Positions 25,501 through 48,628 of a stretch of 64,000 nt of DNA are shown piece after piece. Source of the stretch: Berghia stephanieae (lineage: Eukaryota; Mollusca; Gastropoda; Nudibranchia; Aeolidiidae). The number at the start of each line of letters is the position of its first letter. Positions within the stretch are counted from its first letter, which is position 1. The stretch lies in NCBI GenBank assembly GCA_034508935.3, contig CM067444.1, positions 883,348-947,347 of the forward strand. The letters run 5' to 3'. The notes below the pieces were generated by a model. It did no database searches and was not told the DNA's origin. It worked only from the letters and a program-made list of their open reading frames with translations. Made by a program: the position numbers and the translations under genes.

Positions 25501-28500
25501 TAATTTATCAAATATCTGTGTGAATATCATTTGTTTGTGGCAGTCAGTGAGTTAATTGATCAAATATCTGTGTGAATATCATTTGTTTGTGGCAGTCAGT
25601 GAGTTAATTTATCAAATATCTGTGTGAATATCATTTGTTTGTGGCAGTCAGTGAGTTAATTTATCAAATATCTGTGTGAATATCATTTGTTTGTGGCAGT
25701 CACTGAGTTAATTTATCAAATATCTGTGTGAATATCATTTGTTTGTGGCAGTCACTGAGTTAATTTATCAAATATCTGTGTGAATATCATTTGTTTGTGG
25801 CAGTCAGTGAGTTAATTGATCAAATATCTGTTTGAATATCATTTGTTTGTGGCAGTCAGTGAGTTATTTATCAAATTCTGTGTGAATTCATTTGTTTGTG
25901 GCAGTCAGTGAGTTAATTTATCAATATTCTGTGTGAATATCATTTGTTTGTGGCAGTCAGTGAGTTAATTTATCAAATATCTGTGTGAATATCATTTGTT
26001 CGTGGCAGTCAGTGAGTTAATTTATCAAATATCTGTGTGAATATCATCTGTTCGTCTTTCTCCACTTTCAGCCCCCGCCATTGTGTGGTGCTGTCCCAGC
26101 CGACTCCAATACATTTCCAGCCTGAAGACAAGGTAGCTGCGAGAGTCAAAGGTCAGGACGGAGAAGAGAATTGGATTCTTGCCGAGTGGTTTCTTTTAAT
26201 GCCCATACAGGGAAATACGAGGTGGACGATGTCGATGCAGAAGAGGGAAAGAGTAAGTGTTAGAATAGCTTGTGGGATATTAGTATTAGCTTGGTTAGAG
26301 GATCATGAACCTGAGACTATAGGAGGTGGTGGTCACCTATGGGGAATGGACCTGGGACTGGGATAGGATGATACCAGTGGAGAGTTAAGCTGGGAATATG
26401 GGAGGTGGACACCAGTGGGGGAGTGAACCTGGGACTAGGATAGGATGGTACCAGTGGAGAGTCAAGCCGGGAATATTGAAGGTGGACACCAGTGGGAGTG
26501 AACTGGACTAGGATAGGCTGTACCAGTGGGGAGTGAACCTGGGAATATGGGAGGTGGACATCAGTGGGAAGTGAACACAGAAGAGTACTTATTTTTTAGA
26601 GTTTTTTAGTAGTAGTAGTAGTAGTAGATCATTGGTAACCTCAAAGTGCAACAATAGCAACCATCAGTGTGGTACTATAGTATTTATGTTTTTCTTGTTT
26701 TTCTTTTGTTATTTTTTTTTAAGGCAGAGAGGGTAGAACTTTAATTTTTTAATAGATTTATTACTGCATGATCATTTACAAAATGAGTTACGACAAAAAT
26801 TGTTGATTTTCCAGGAGACACTCTATCAGTAAACGTCGGGTTGTCCCTCTGCCAATGTGGAAGGCAAATCCTGAGACAGACCCAGGAGCCCTGTTTCCCA
26901 AAAGACAGTAAGAAAATATTGAAATCATTCCAGTTGTCTTGTGACCCAGTTTTTGTTTAATAAATTTTTTTATACCGATTTTGAAGTCACCACCACCACA
27001 TCATCATTACTATCACTACAATTACAATCGCTACCACCACATCATCACTGCCACTACTACTACTACTACAACCATCACCACGACAAGATCATCACTACCA
27101 CTACTACTAGTACCACCAACACCACATCATCCTCACTACCACCATTACTACAATTACTACCATAATGTTTTGGAGCTTTACTTCATTTGAAATAAGGGAA
27201 CTTTGGGATTGTATTTGGCAATATGTCTATGTATCATGATATGATTCTAATCAGTTATCTATTTAGAACTATACAATATGTAAACACAATGCCGAATACC
27301 ATTCCAATTCCTTTTTCTTGTGTGGGGAAATTCCTCTTTCGGCGTTGAAATTCCTATGAGTGGTGTCTGAAACTCCTGTGAGTCAAATTTAAAGTTGACG
27401 TCTCTGCGTCATTAATATTAGGACTGAATTATAATTTGTAAAATGTTTTCTAGCTTGCTAGAATGACACATTTAATTCAATTACACATTTCAGCTAAGTC
27501 TTTTAATCATTATAATGATTTACATGTGTTAGAGATTCCAGAGTGATTGCAAGAATTTAGGTCGTTTTAGATAGTATAAAGACAAAACACAAAAAATGAA
27601 ACAAACAAAAAAAAAAAAAAAGAAAAGAAACAACCCCCTTCCCCCCCCCCCCCCCAAAAAAAAAAAAACAAACAAAAGAAACCAAAACAAAACAAAGAAA
27701 ATCAGACGAATCTTCCTCTGTGCCCAGCCTATGGTCAACCCAAACTCTCGAGCAGGCATTTGAATGGGAAACTTACCAAAAGGAGAACATCGAAATTGTT
27801 CCAAATAAGAAATCAATCACCATTCAAGAAAAAAAATATCATTTCCCACAAGAAAAATTAGAAACTGAAAACAAATACATACACACACAACTGATTATTT
27901 GACTCACAAACAGAGGAGGTCAAAAATTGACGACGCTACGGATGTAATTACGTGGAATCGAATCTAGTTAAGTAAAAACAAAAACGGAAAATTGCCCAGC
28001 TTTAGTGTGAAGTACGAATAGTGCAAGCAACACCTAATGGTCCTTACGTACGACAATGACGGTTGATGATATTCAGCCTTAAGGACGAATAAGGCTACCC
28101 TTTAATTAATGTAGAAAATTCTTGACTGTCATGGATGAATTCAATCTTTCACTATTTCTTTCCCAGCTTGTCTTGGCTCTTTACCCACAAACGACATGTT
28201 TCTACAGAGGCCCTTGTCGAAGAGCCCCCTCAAAAGGTAACTGGTTTTTTTTTTTGGTGGATTTTATTTTTCCCCTTTTCCTTTTTTTAAGAGGTTTAAT
28301 TTTAAATATTGCAGTCAGATTATGCTAATCACACCTGGGTCTCAAAGACAACCAAAACCAATCCGGATATTATAAAAGAAATCCAAGCATAGGTTTTTAG
28401 CGATCAAGTTGAAGGATTTGTTGATTGGATAGAACTGTTCTTTAGGCATATTGTCAAATTTGTAAATCAAGGGTTGTCTGGGGCCCATCAAGCTAATTAA

Positions 28501-28820
28501 ATGCTCTTTCTTAGGAACTTAAAAAAAACAAACTAATTAGTAAAATGACCTTATTTATATTATAAGCATAGTCAGTTTGGGTTAACATATTTATAAAGAG
28601 GCAGATTTTTGTAGTATTAAATAATTTCGCATACCAATTGTGCTTTTAAAAACGTGACCATTTTAGTTTTTACGTTTTCCGTTTTGTTTTTCTGTCTTTC
28701 CAGCCTCAAGATGACTACTCTGTTTTGTTTGAAGACACGTCTTACGCCACAGGCTACTCTCCTGCTTTAATGGTGGCACAACGATACGTCATCATTTGTA
28801 AAGATGACAAGAAAAAATGA
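16598..28820 (+). CDS. SGF29: SAGA-associated factor 29 (SGF29/CCDC101), ~10 exons
   Basis: SGF29 is the subunit of the SAGA and ATAC histone acetyltransferase complexes that reads H3K4me2/3 through a C-terminal tandem Tudor domain. Exons: 16598-16733, 17008-17132, 18363-18438, 19229-19301, 19486-19559, 21782-21884, 26072-26252, 26815-26907, 28167-28236 and 28704-28820 (TGA). The N-terminus is a Ser/Lys-rich extension. Coiled-coil segments follow (RAEHNLTNIRKTHEKM, VTPYYRQKLKTLY), then the conserved MRRGVLMSQLQQNATTLPLW block. The Tudor parts include DKVAARVKGQDGEENWILAE, KYEVDDVDAEEGK, WKANPETDPGALF, LALYPQTTCFY and DDYSVLFEDTSYATGYSP. AATAAA lies at 28867. Exons 1-6 and 10 join cleanly. Exons 7-9 and their junctions contain about seven single-base discrepancies (for example one base short in 'gccgagtggtttc', one extra G in 'tacagaggccc'), so the coding frame is not continuous as given. 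Local assembly error is my preferred reading; a decaying copy is possible. Confidence 0.9.
17489..18090 (+). repeat. 48-bp minisatellite, ~12 copies, SGF29 intron 2
   Basis: The unit contains 'ggtgagggtaccccactg' and 'aaggagaaggaagtgggg'. Because 48 is a multiple of 3 and the unit lacks stops, it is open on both strands, giving spurious 157-205 residue frames. Most copies are identical. One near 17928-17972 carries several small deletions. Each copy holds a TTAGGTGAGG sequence that resembles a splice donor. Confidence 0.95.
18590..19015 (+). mobile_element. LINE 3' fragment (RTE-like tail)
   Basis: Conceptual pieces such as KRREYVGKIVLDIQLAGK, TRWMDRVQDNMKELGLEEDD and WRCGIHYGNPA are typical of the C-terminal end of RTE-type LINE ORFs in invertebrates. 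It is broken and 5'-truncated, in the same orientation as SGF29, in intron 3. Confidence 0.55.
19561..21745 (-). mobile_element. LINE 3' end (minus strand), split by a SINE array
   Basis: On the minus strand the frame ending near 21480 reads GKHSFEYSAPLIWNSLPRNI and continues through a C-terminal tail typical of CR1/L2-like LINEs. After the interruption at 19749-21483 the same element continues as a 3' region with 'aagcgctttgagc' and 'gcgctatataaaaacc' and an AAT-rich tail at 19561-19632. Both halves read in one direction, which supports a single LINE later split by insertion. Confidence 0.6.
19762..21470. mobile_element. Fold-back array of five tRNA-SINE units (family B)
   Basis: Five copies of a ~397-bp unit: three on the minus strand (tRNA parts near 19815-19925, 20213-20320, 20610-20715), then two on the plus strand (near 20880-20985 and 21280-21380). 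In the sense direction each has an A-box-like 'tagctcacacggtagagcc' and a B-box 'ggttcaaacccc', so it is tRNA-derived. Copies are nearly identical. The change of strand lies at 20744-20793. An exact 13-bp direct repeat, 'tacatataaataa', flanks the whole array (19749-19761 and 21471-21483). Confidence 0.8.
22661..23213 (+). repeat. 52-bp minisatellite, left part
   Basis: The unit contains 'gtggcagtcagtgagttaat' and 'gtgtgaatatcatttg'. About ten copies, in SGF29 intron 6. The array is interrupted at 23214 by a mobile element and resumes at 25150. A seed-like single copy of 'ggcagtca' sequence lies just upstream near 22633-22680. Confidence 0.95.
23214..25149 (+). mobile_element. MITE-like element carrying a 1.6-kb ACC/ATC array
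   Basis: The left end is CAGTGATGCCAA and the right end is the inverted copy of CAGAGATGCCAA (one mismatch in 12). The flanking sequence 'aatatct' is repeated exactly at both sides (23207-23213 and 25150-25156), as a target duplication. The left arm (23214-23310) is rich in 'ttccgg' motifs. The right arm (about 24895-25149) recurs at 27167-27406 and loosely at 6395-6578. Between the arms lies an irregular array of CAC, CAT, ACT and ACA triplets. No transposase is seen; the long His/Thr/Ser-rich frames are by-products of the triplet array. Confidence 0.7.
25150..26050 (+). repeat. 52-bp minisatellite, right part
   Basis: Continuation of the array at 22661-23213, about 17 copies, ending 20 bp before SGF29 exon 7. 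Several copies near 25230 and 25860-25930 have one or two missing bases, unlike the uniform majority. Confidence 0.95.
26330..26580 (+). repeat. 38-bp minisatellite family, small array in SGF29 intron 7
   Basis: Diverged units of the 'gtggacaccagtgggg' plus 'agtgaacctgggacta' type, the same family as the arrays at 30270-32320 and (inverted) 33066-34270. Confidence 0.85.
26985..27406 (+). mobile_element. Second copy of the ACC/ATC-array element (left end missing)
   Basis: A short ACC/ATC array (26988-27165) is followed by a right arm closely matching 24895-25149 ('ttttggagctttacttcatt', 'atctatttagaactatacaa') and ends in 'gttgacgtctctg', close to the inverted terminal sequence. The left terminal repeat is not visible. 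It lies in SGF29 intron 8. Confidence 0.65.
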
Positions 28821-28959
28821 ATTAACTTTCTCATGACTATTACTGAATGCTTTTTATCTTTAAAATGAATAAAAATATTCAATAGGAACCGCATTGAACT
28901 TGATCCCTAATTGTTTAGAATGTTTTAAAGATATTTATGGACTTGCCTCTCCACCTAGC

Positions 28960-30050
28960 TATGATTAGGAAGCTGGGTCTTTTAAATCTGATGAAAAGTA
29001 TATATTGCTAAAGACTAGCACCTTGCCCATAGGGTAGCTAACACTAACGAATGTGATTGTTGATATAGAAACTGAGAAACGGTCTGGACCCAGGGCTCTA
29101 TGACTATATGATGTGACAAAAATTGCCTTGCATCCATCCTTCCCTTTATTACTATTAGATGGGCTCCAAGAAGGAAAGGAGGGTGACGTCCTCGCTGAGT
29201 ACACTCTCGAGACGGATCCACACTTTACTTGAGTAACGAGTGTCCAGTCGTCCACGTATCCCAGCCTCAGGGAGGAAGTGTTCGGCATGTCGCTAATGTA
29301 GACATTAAACAACATTGGCGCTAGAACCGAACACTGAGGAACCCCATTCTTCAATTTCCTAACTTTACTCGTAGCATCTCCCAGTGCGACGTGGAATTGT
29401 CTTTCCCCTTAGATTGAAGAGAAAAACCTTAAGGTCTTTTTGCACCTTATGATCGGTGCAAATTTGAGCATTAAACCTCGGGCCTTCGCACCAGACCTAT
29501 CATACACCGCTGATAGGTCTATAGATACAGGACCAGTTTGCTGTTTTCTATCGAACCCTGCCTCAATATGCTCTGTAAGGGCAATGACCTGTTCCATGGT
29601 GCACCTCCCTTCCCTGGCAGGGCAATCGTCTAGGACCGGCCCCCATCGGTTTAATAGAACTCACTCCACTCCAATAGTTTGTACAAGCAACTTAGGAATG
29701 ATATGGGTCTGTAACTGTCCCGCCTCCTTCGCTGGTTTCCCTGGCTGGATGGCAACTGTCTTTGCGTGCTTCCACACTTGTGGGAGCTTTCCTTTTGCAA
29801 GGACATCAGACATTGCCGGCCTGGCACGTGCCCTGTGGCCCAGGTGCGTCACCATATCGGGATATATGCCGTCTATCCCTGCTGCCTTGCCGTTTACATC
29901 ACTAATGACTGCATCCACTTCTCGGGGACTGAACGGGGATGTCCAGTCCGACTCCTCCGCGGACACCGCGCTCAAAGCCTGAGTAAGGACCCATTTGCTA
30001 CGGTTCTTTATATTCCTGGTATCTGCCTCACATTCTGGTGCAACGGTGAA

Positions 30051-30060
<10 letters not shown>
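28960..30060 (-). mobile_element. Jockey-like LINE reverse transcriptase fragment
   Basis: On the minus strand, in order: an RT entry block (GKAAGIDGIYPDMV), KLPQVWKHAK, a palm segment (HIEAGFDRKQQTGPVSIDLS), then GVPQCSVLAPMLFNVYISD and a degenerate catalytic box YVDDW in place of YADDW. Several frame changes separate the pieces and both ends are missing, so it is a dead copy just downstream of SGF29. Confidence 0.75.
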
Positions 30061-30087
<27 letters not shown>

Positions 30088-30269
30088 CACACACAACTAA
30101 AGTAATCTGACATAATTCATTTTAGGGGGGAGGGGAAAAAAGAAATAATTAGGCTTGATTGCTATACATTTAATTTTTTAAAGGGTTTACAAATCATCAA
30201 AAAATCTGCCAGGCCATTTTTCTCCGCCACGCGATGATTAAAAATCCGCCGAACTGGCAACACTGGATC

Positions 30270-32320
30270 CCGCAATCATAGGATATGGACTCCAATGGGG
30301 AGTTAACCGGGGACTATGGAAAGTGGACAACAATGGGAAGGAGAACCCGGGATATGGAGGGTGATCACCAGTGGGAAGTGAACCAGGGCCAATGAGAAAT
30401 CACTGGCGAGTGAACACAGGACTATTGGAGGTAGACACCAGACACCAGTGGGAAGTGAACCAGGGCCAATGAGAAATCACTGGCGAGTGAACACAGGACT
30501 ATTGGAGGTAGACACCAGACACCAGTGGGAAGTGAACCAGGGCCAATGAGAAATCACTGGCGAGTGAACACAGGACTATTGGAGGTAGACACCAGTGGGA
30601 AGTGAACCAGGGCCAATGAGAAATCACTGGCGAGTGAACACAGGACTATTGGAGGTAGACACCAAGACACCAGTGGGAAGTGAACCAGGGCCAATGAGAA
30701 ATCACTGGCGAGTGAACACAGGACTATTGGAGGTAGACACCAGACACCAGTGGGAAGTGAACCAGGGCCAATGAGAAATCACTGGCGAGTGAACACAGGA
30801 CTATTGGAGGTAGACACCAGACACCAGTGGGAAGTGAACCAGGGCCAATGAGAAATCACTGGCGAGTGAACACAGGACTATTGGAGGTAGACACCAGACA
30901 CCAGTGGGAAGTGAACCAGGGCCAATGAGAAATCACTGGCGAGTGAACACAGGACTATTGGAGGTAGACACCAGACACCAGTGGGAAGTGAACCAGGGCC
31001 AATGAGAAATCACTGGCGAGTGAACACAGGACTATTGGAGGTAGACACCAGACACCAGTGGGAAGTGAACCAGGGCCAATGAGAAATCACTGGCGAGTGA
31101 ACACAGGACTATTGGAGGTAGACACCAGACACCAGTGGGAAGTGAACCAGGGCCAATGAGAAATCACTGGCGAGTGAACACAGGACTATTGGAGGTAGAC
31201 ACCAGACACCAGTCGGGAGTGAACCAGGGCCAATGAGAAATCACTGGCGAGTGAACACAGGACTATTGGAGGTAGACACCAGACACCAGTGGGGAGTGAA
31301 CCCGGGGCTACGGAAGGTGGACCTCAATGGGAATTGAACCCAGGGATATGAGAGATCGATACCAATAGGGTGTAAAAGAGGAACCACGGGATATGAACAC
31401 CAGGGGGGAGTGAACCTGGGACTATTGGAGTTGGACACCAGTGGGGGAGTGAACCTTGGGCTATGGGATATGGGCACCAGTCAGGAATGAACTCGGAACT
31501 TTAGGAGAGAGACACCAGTAGGGAGTGAACCCGGGATGACGGGAGGTGGACACCACTGGAGAGTGATCCCGTGACCACAGGAATTGGACTCCAATGGGGA
31601 GTTAACCTGGGACTATGGAAGGTGGACACCAATGGGAAGCGAACCCGGGCTATGAAGGGTGGACACCAGTGGGGAGTGAACCCGGGCGAATGAGAAATCA
31701 CTGGTGAGTGAACACAGGACTATTGGATGTAGACACCGGTGAGGATTGAACCTGGGACAATGGAAGGTGTGCTCCAGTGGGGAGTGAACCCGGGGCTACG
31801 GAAGGTGGACATCAATGGGAATTGAACCCAGGGATATGAGAGATGGATACCAATAGGGAGTAAAAGAGGAACCACGGGATATGAACACCAGGGGGGAGTG
31901 AACCCGGGCCAATGAGAAATCACTGGGGAGTGAGCACAGGGCAATGGAGGTAGAGACAGTGGGGATTGAACCCGGGACTATTGGAGTTGGACACCAGAGG
32001 GGAGTGAACATGGTAAAAAAGGGATATGGACACCAGTCGGGAGTGAACCCGGGACTTTGGGAGGTAGACGCCAGTGGGGAGTGAGCCCAGGGCTATATGA
32101 GATGATACCACTGGGGATTGAACCTGGGTCTATGGACGGTGGTCACCAGTGAGGAATGAACCCAGGACTATGGGAGGTGGACACCAGTGCGGATTATATC
32201 CGGAGCAGTGAGAGGTGGACACCAATGGGGATTGAACCCGGGTCCATGGATGGTGGACGCCAATGATGATTGAACCTAGGACTATAGGAGGTAGACATCA
32301 GTGGGGAGTGAACCCGGGGG
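30270..32320 (+). repeat. 38-bp minisatellite field with 77-bp dimeric core
   Basis: Units of 'gaacccgggactatggga' plus 'ggtggacaccagtggg' type. From about 30380 to 31290 the array is organised as nearly identical 77-bp units (two diverged 38-bp halves plus one base), about 12 times. The flanks to 30270 and 32320 hold more diverged 38-bp units, so the core looks like the youngest part. Confidence 0.9.
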
Positions 32321-32321
32321 C

Positions 32322-32734
32322 TGTAGTGTAGTGATATATTTCAAATCCTTCTTAACTTTCCCAGGATTGTAAATAAATCAATACATATTCTCAAGCGTCG
32401 CTCATATTATATTTATTGTTATTGCCCTTTGCATAATTAAAAGTCCATCTGCTATAGCTACGAGACGGACACTGCATTAATTAACGACCAGTCGATAGGT
32501 GGGGGATACCATGTGGAGTTGACCGCCCGTGGTCAACAGGCATAATAATATAATTACACAAGATTACAGGACTCTAGCCAGATGACGTAGGCAGAATATG
32601 ATTGGTCTAGGGAAAACCACCAGTAAAATCCTGGAAATGCCGAATCCTGGAACATCATTGGTCCCTCCTGTGATTCACTAACTCCTGTAATATTTCTATA
32701 TAAACAAAAGACTCAGCTCTCTCTCTCTCTCTCT

Positions 32735-32793
<59 letters not shown>

Positions 32794-33065
32794 CATCCCA
32801 TCCTTCCTATCACTCACATCCTCTAGTGGGAACTCGAAATTCTACTTAGCGAGAAACATTGTGTGAACACAGGGGTATGTGGTGGACTTACATTGTGTTA
32901 TTATCAATTAATGAATGCCATTTAAAACTAGTGTGAGTAGTGAGTAATAATTAATATTGTGTTTCGCCTGGCTGTAAGTCGACACAACCTAAAATAACAG
33001 AAATCGATAACTCATGTTATAAACAGTAATTGATAATTATTGACATTATAACAAAATATTTCACA
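32322..33065 (+). other. Spacer between inverted minisatellite fields; possible solo LTR
   Basis: About 740 bp starting TGTAGTG and ending TTTCACA, with AATAAA-like sequence near 32369, a TATA-like 'tttctatataaaca' near 32694 and a (CT)n tract at 32718-32793. TG..CA ends and promoter-like sequence suggest a solo LTR, but no target duplication is visible and no partner is present. It may simply be unique sequence. Confidence 0.25.
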
Positions 33066-34270
33066 CCCCACTGGTGTCTACCTCCTACAGTCCCAGGTTC
33101 ACTCCCCACGGGTGTCCATCTCTCATAGCATGGGTTCACACCACACTGGTGTCCATATCCATTGGTTCCGCGTTTATTCATTAGTGGTGTACATCTTTCA
33201 TAGCCCCGGGTTAATTTTCCCCTGGTGTCTACCTCCTACACCTATAGTCCCGAGTTCAGTCCCCACTGGTGTCCATTTGCCATAGCCCCGGGTTCACTCC
33301 CTACTGGTGTCCACTTCCCAAAGTCCTGGATTCACTCCCCACTGGAGTCCATATCCAGTGGTTCCGTGTTTACATTAGTGATGTCAACCTCTCATGGCCC
33401 CCGGTTCACTCCCCACTGGTGTCCATATCCGGTGGTCCCGGGTTCACTCCCCAGTTTGTGTCCATATCCGGTGGTCCCGGGTTCACTCCCCAGTGGTGTA
33501 CACCTCTCGTTGCCCTGAGATCACTCCCCAATGGTGGTCACCTCCCATAGTCCTAGGTTCCTTCCCTACTGGTGTCCACCTCCCATAGTCCCAGGTTCAC
33601 TCCCCACTGGTGTCCATATTTGGTGGTCCCTTGTTCACTCCCCAGTGGTGTCCTCCTCTTACAGCCCCGGGCTCACTCACCACTTGAATCTACACACAGG
33701 GGTTCCGTGTTTACTCACAAGTGGTGTACACCTCTAATAGCCCCAGGTTCACTCCCCACCGGTGTCTACCTCATTTAGGTAGTCCTGAATTTACTCCCCC
33801 CTTCATATCCCATGGTACTGTGTTCACTCCCCGGTGGTGTACCTCCCAGTCCCAGGTTCACTCCCCACTGATGTCCATCTAAAAAAGTGGCTACATTCCT
33901 CTCTTGCATCCATATTCTATAGATAGTATGCGCTTGGCTAAGAAGCTCATAACATTGCCATCCGGAAGTATAACGGACCAACACACAAAACTGTGTGTAT
34001 CCATGAACGTTTATAGTCAAGTTAATACAGTTCAGTGAGCAGTACTCATAAACGCGGATGGCAAAAAACAATAACAAAGACCTGAAGTGACGTCATCTTC
34101 GAACTATCTATAGTCCCCGGTTGACTTCCCACTTGTTTCTACATATTACAACCTCCAGTTCAATCCTCATCGGTGCCGCCTATAGTCCCAGGTTTACTCC
34201 CCACTGGTGCTCACATATCAAAGTCCTGATTCACTCTTCACTTGTTATAATATCTCTTGGTCCCTGGTCC
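33066..34270 (-). repeat. 38-bp minisatellite field, inverted orientation
   Basis: Reverse-complement units ('ggttcactccccactggtgt', 'ccatatccggtggtccc') of the family at 30270-32320. Units are more diverged than the dimeric core. The field is interrupted by the small MITE at 33917-34113 and fades out by about 34270. Confidence 0.85.
33917..34113 (-). mobile_element. Small MITE-like element, second copy
   Basis: A 197-bp segment bounded by CTATAGATAG and its exact inverse CTATCTATAG. It is the reverse-complement relative of 14778-14971, and its position inside a minisatellite field supports movement as a unit. Confidence 0.7.
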
Positions 34271-34289
34271 TGATTCCTGGTCCACACGT

Positions 34290-34640
34290 ATAAATATGTG
34301 GTCTAGTGGTATGACACTCGTTTTCAGATCAGAAGGTCCTGGGTTCCAGCCTCACTCGACGCATAGTTGAATCCTTGGAAAAGGCTCTTTACTCACATTC
34401 TTTCACCATACTCAGGTGTAAAATGAGTATCTGGCCCTTAACAGAAGTGTCTTTGTCCGAAAAAATTGTAATATCGCCTAACAGGCAGCATGTCTCGTTC
34501 TACATGTTAAGTGTTGCTGTTGGCTAGGGACCCATTGTAAAGCGCTTTGAGCACGTAAGTGGATATTGCACTATATTATTAAAAAAAAAAATAAATAAAA
34601 AAAAAAAAAAAAAACCAACAAAAAAGAAACAAAAGAAACA
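34290..34640 (+). mobile_element. tRNA-derived SINE, family A (full length)
   Basis: The head is tRNA-like, with A-box 'tggtctagtggtatgacac' and B-box region 'gggttccagcc'. The body includes 'aaatgagtatctggccc' and the tail 'aagcgctttgagcacg', then 'ggatattgcactatat' and an A-rich end. Pseudo-tRNA structure plus a long non-tRNA body identify a SINE rather than a tRNA gene. Confidence 0.8.
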
Positions 34641-34644
34641 AACT

Positions 34645-35195
34645 CAAGTTCCCACTTGTACATTGTTGTATTCTCGAGTTGATTCCCCACCACTATTCAC
34701 AAACTCAAGTTCCCACTTGTACATTGTTGTATTCTCGAGTTGATTCCCACCACTATTCACAAACTCAAGTTCCCACTTGTACATTGTTGTATTCTCGAGT
34801 TGATTCCCCACCACTATTCACAAACTCAAGTTCCCACTTGTACATTGTTGTATTCTCGAGTTGATTCCCCACCACTATTCACAAACTCAAGTTCCCACTT
34901 GTACATTGTTGTATTCTCGAGTTGATTCCCCACCACTATTCACAAACTCAAGTTCCCACTTGTACATTGTTGTATTCTCGAGTTGATTCCCCACCACTAT
35001 TCACAACTCTCAGTTCCCACTTAATTGCTTTATTATCGAGGTTGTTGCCCAACACTCCTATTCGACGAATCTAGGTTCGCCCACTTGTTACTTGATTTAT
35101 TACTCAGTGTTGAGTACCCCACCAGCTAGTTCACAAAAAATGTACCCCCTGACAGGTCATTCTCGTATTTAGATTCCCCACCACTATTCACAGCC
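34645..35195 (+). repeat. 61-bp minisatellite, ~6 good copies plus decayed ones
   Basis: The unit contains 'caaactcaagttcccacttg' and 'tattctcgagttgattcccc'. Copies to about 35010 are nearly identical; those from 35010 to 35195 are strongly diverged. Confidence 0.9.
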
Positions 35196-35235
35196 GGGTC
35201 TCTCGGTGTCCTCCCTCTAATATTGACATAATATT

Positions 35236-35490
35236 AAATGGACGGCTATGTGGCCTAGTGGTATGACACTCGCTTTCGGATCGGAAGGTCCTGGGTTCGA
35301 GCCTCACTCGGCGCATAGTTGAGTCCTTGGAGAAGACCCTTTACTCACCGTACTCATGTGTAAAATGAGTACCTGGCCGTTAACAGCGTTGTCTCTATTC
35401 GAAAAAAATGTAACACCGCCTGACAGGCGTCATGTCTCGTCCTAAATCTTAATGTTGTTGTTGGCCAGGGACCCCTTGTAAAGGCTAATT
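35236..35490 (+). mobile_element. tRNA-derived SINE, family A (3'-truncated)
   Basis: A-box 'tggcctagtggtatgacac', B-box 'gggttcgagcc', and the same body as the copy at 34290. It stops at 'ccccttgtaaagg' before the terminal tail. Its B-box is closer to the tRNA consensus than that of the 34290 copy. Confidence 0.8.
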
Positions 35491-35941
35491 TAAATGGTCC
35501 CTGGTTCAACCCCCGCCGGTGCTCACCAATCTGAGTCCCTGGGTCAATACGCACATTAAAATTTACTATGTTTATGATGTTGTTCTCATGAAACAACACG
35601 AGGGCCACGCCTCTTTATCATCTGATCAGATAATGAGCAAACTATTGCAGTACAGCAGTTGGAACAACATGGCGGTTATAGAGCTCTTTTTGATAAAAAC
35701 ATTACTGGGAAAAAATTGCTGTGCTTGTTTCACTTTCACTTACTTGAGTCACTTGACACTGTAAACTTGATCACAAACCTACTCTGTGCTATGATTTTAG
35801 AAGAAGAATTATTTAAATTACTTGATATACTGGTCGGTGGATCCAGTATTTCGATCCGCATTGCTTTCGCTCAGCACTGAGCTGCTAAACATCAACAATC
35901 AATAAATACTGCTGCTGCGCCCTTGAGGTTGAGCCGTGAAA

Positions 35942-48628
<12,687 letters not shown>

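Noticed and set aside
22661-26050. CRISPR-like repeat array
   Set aside because: Units are contiguous with no unique spacers and lie in an animal intron; this is a minisatellite. The same applies to 30270-32320, 34645-35195, 53721-54866 and 62577-64000.
29440-30071. Plus-strand open frames of 180 and 101 residues
   Set aside because: Antisense of a minus-strand LINE reverse transcriptase fragment.
32322-33065. Confident solo LTR call
   Set aside because: TG..CA ends and a TATA-like site are suggestive, but there is no target duplication or second copy in the window.
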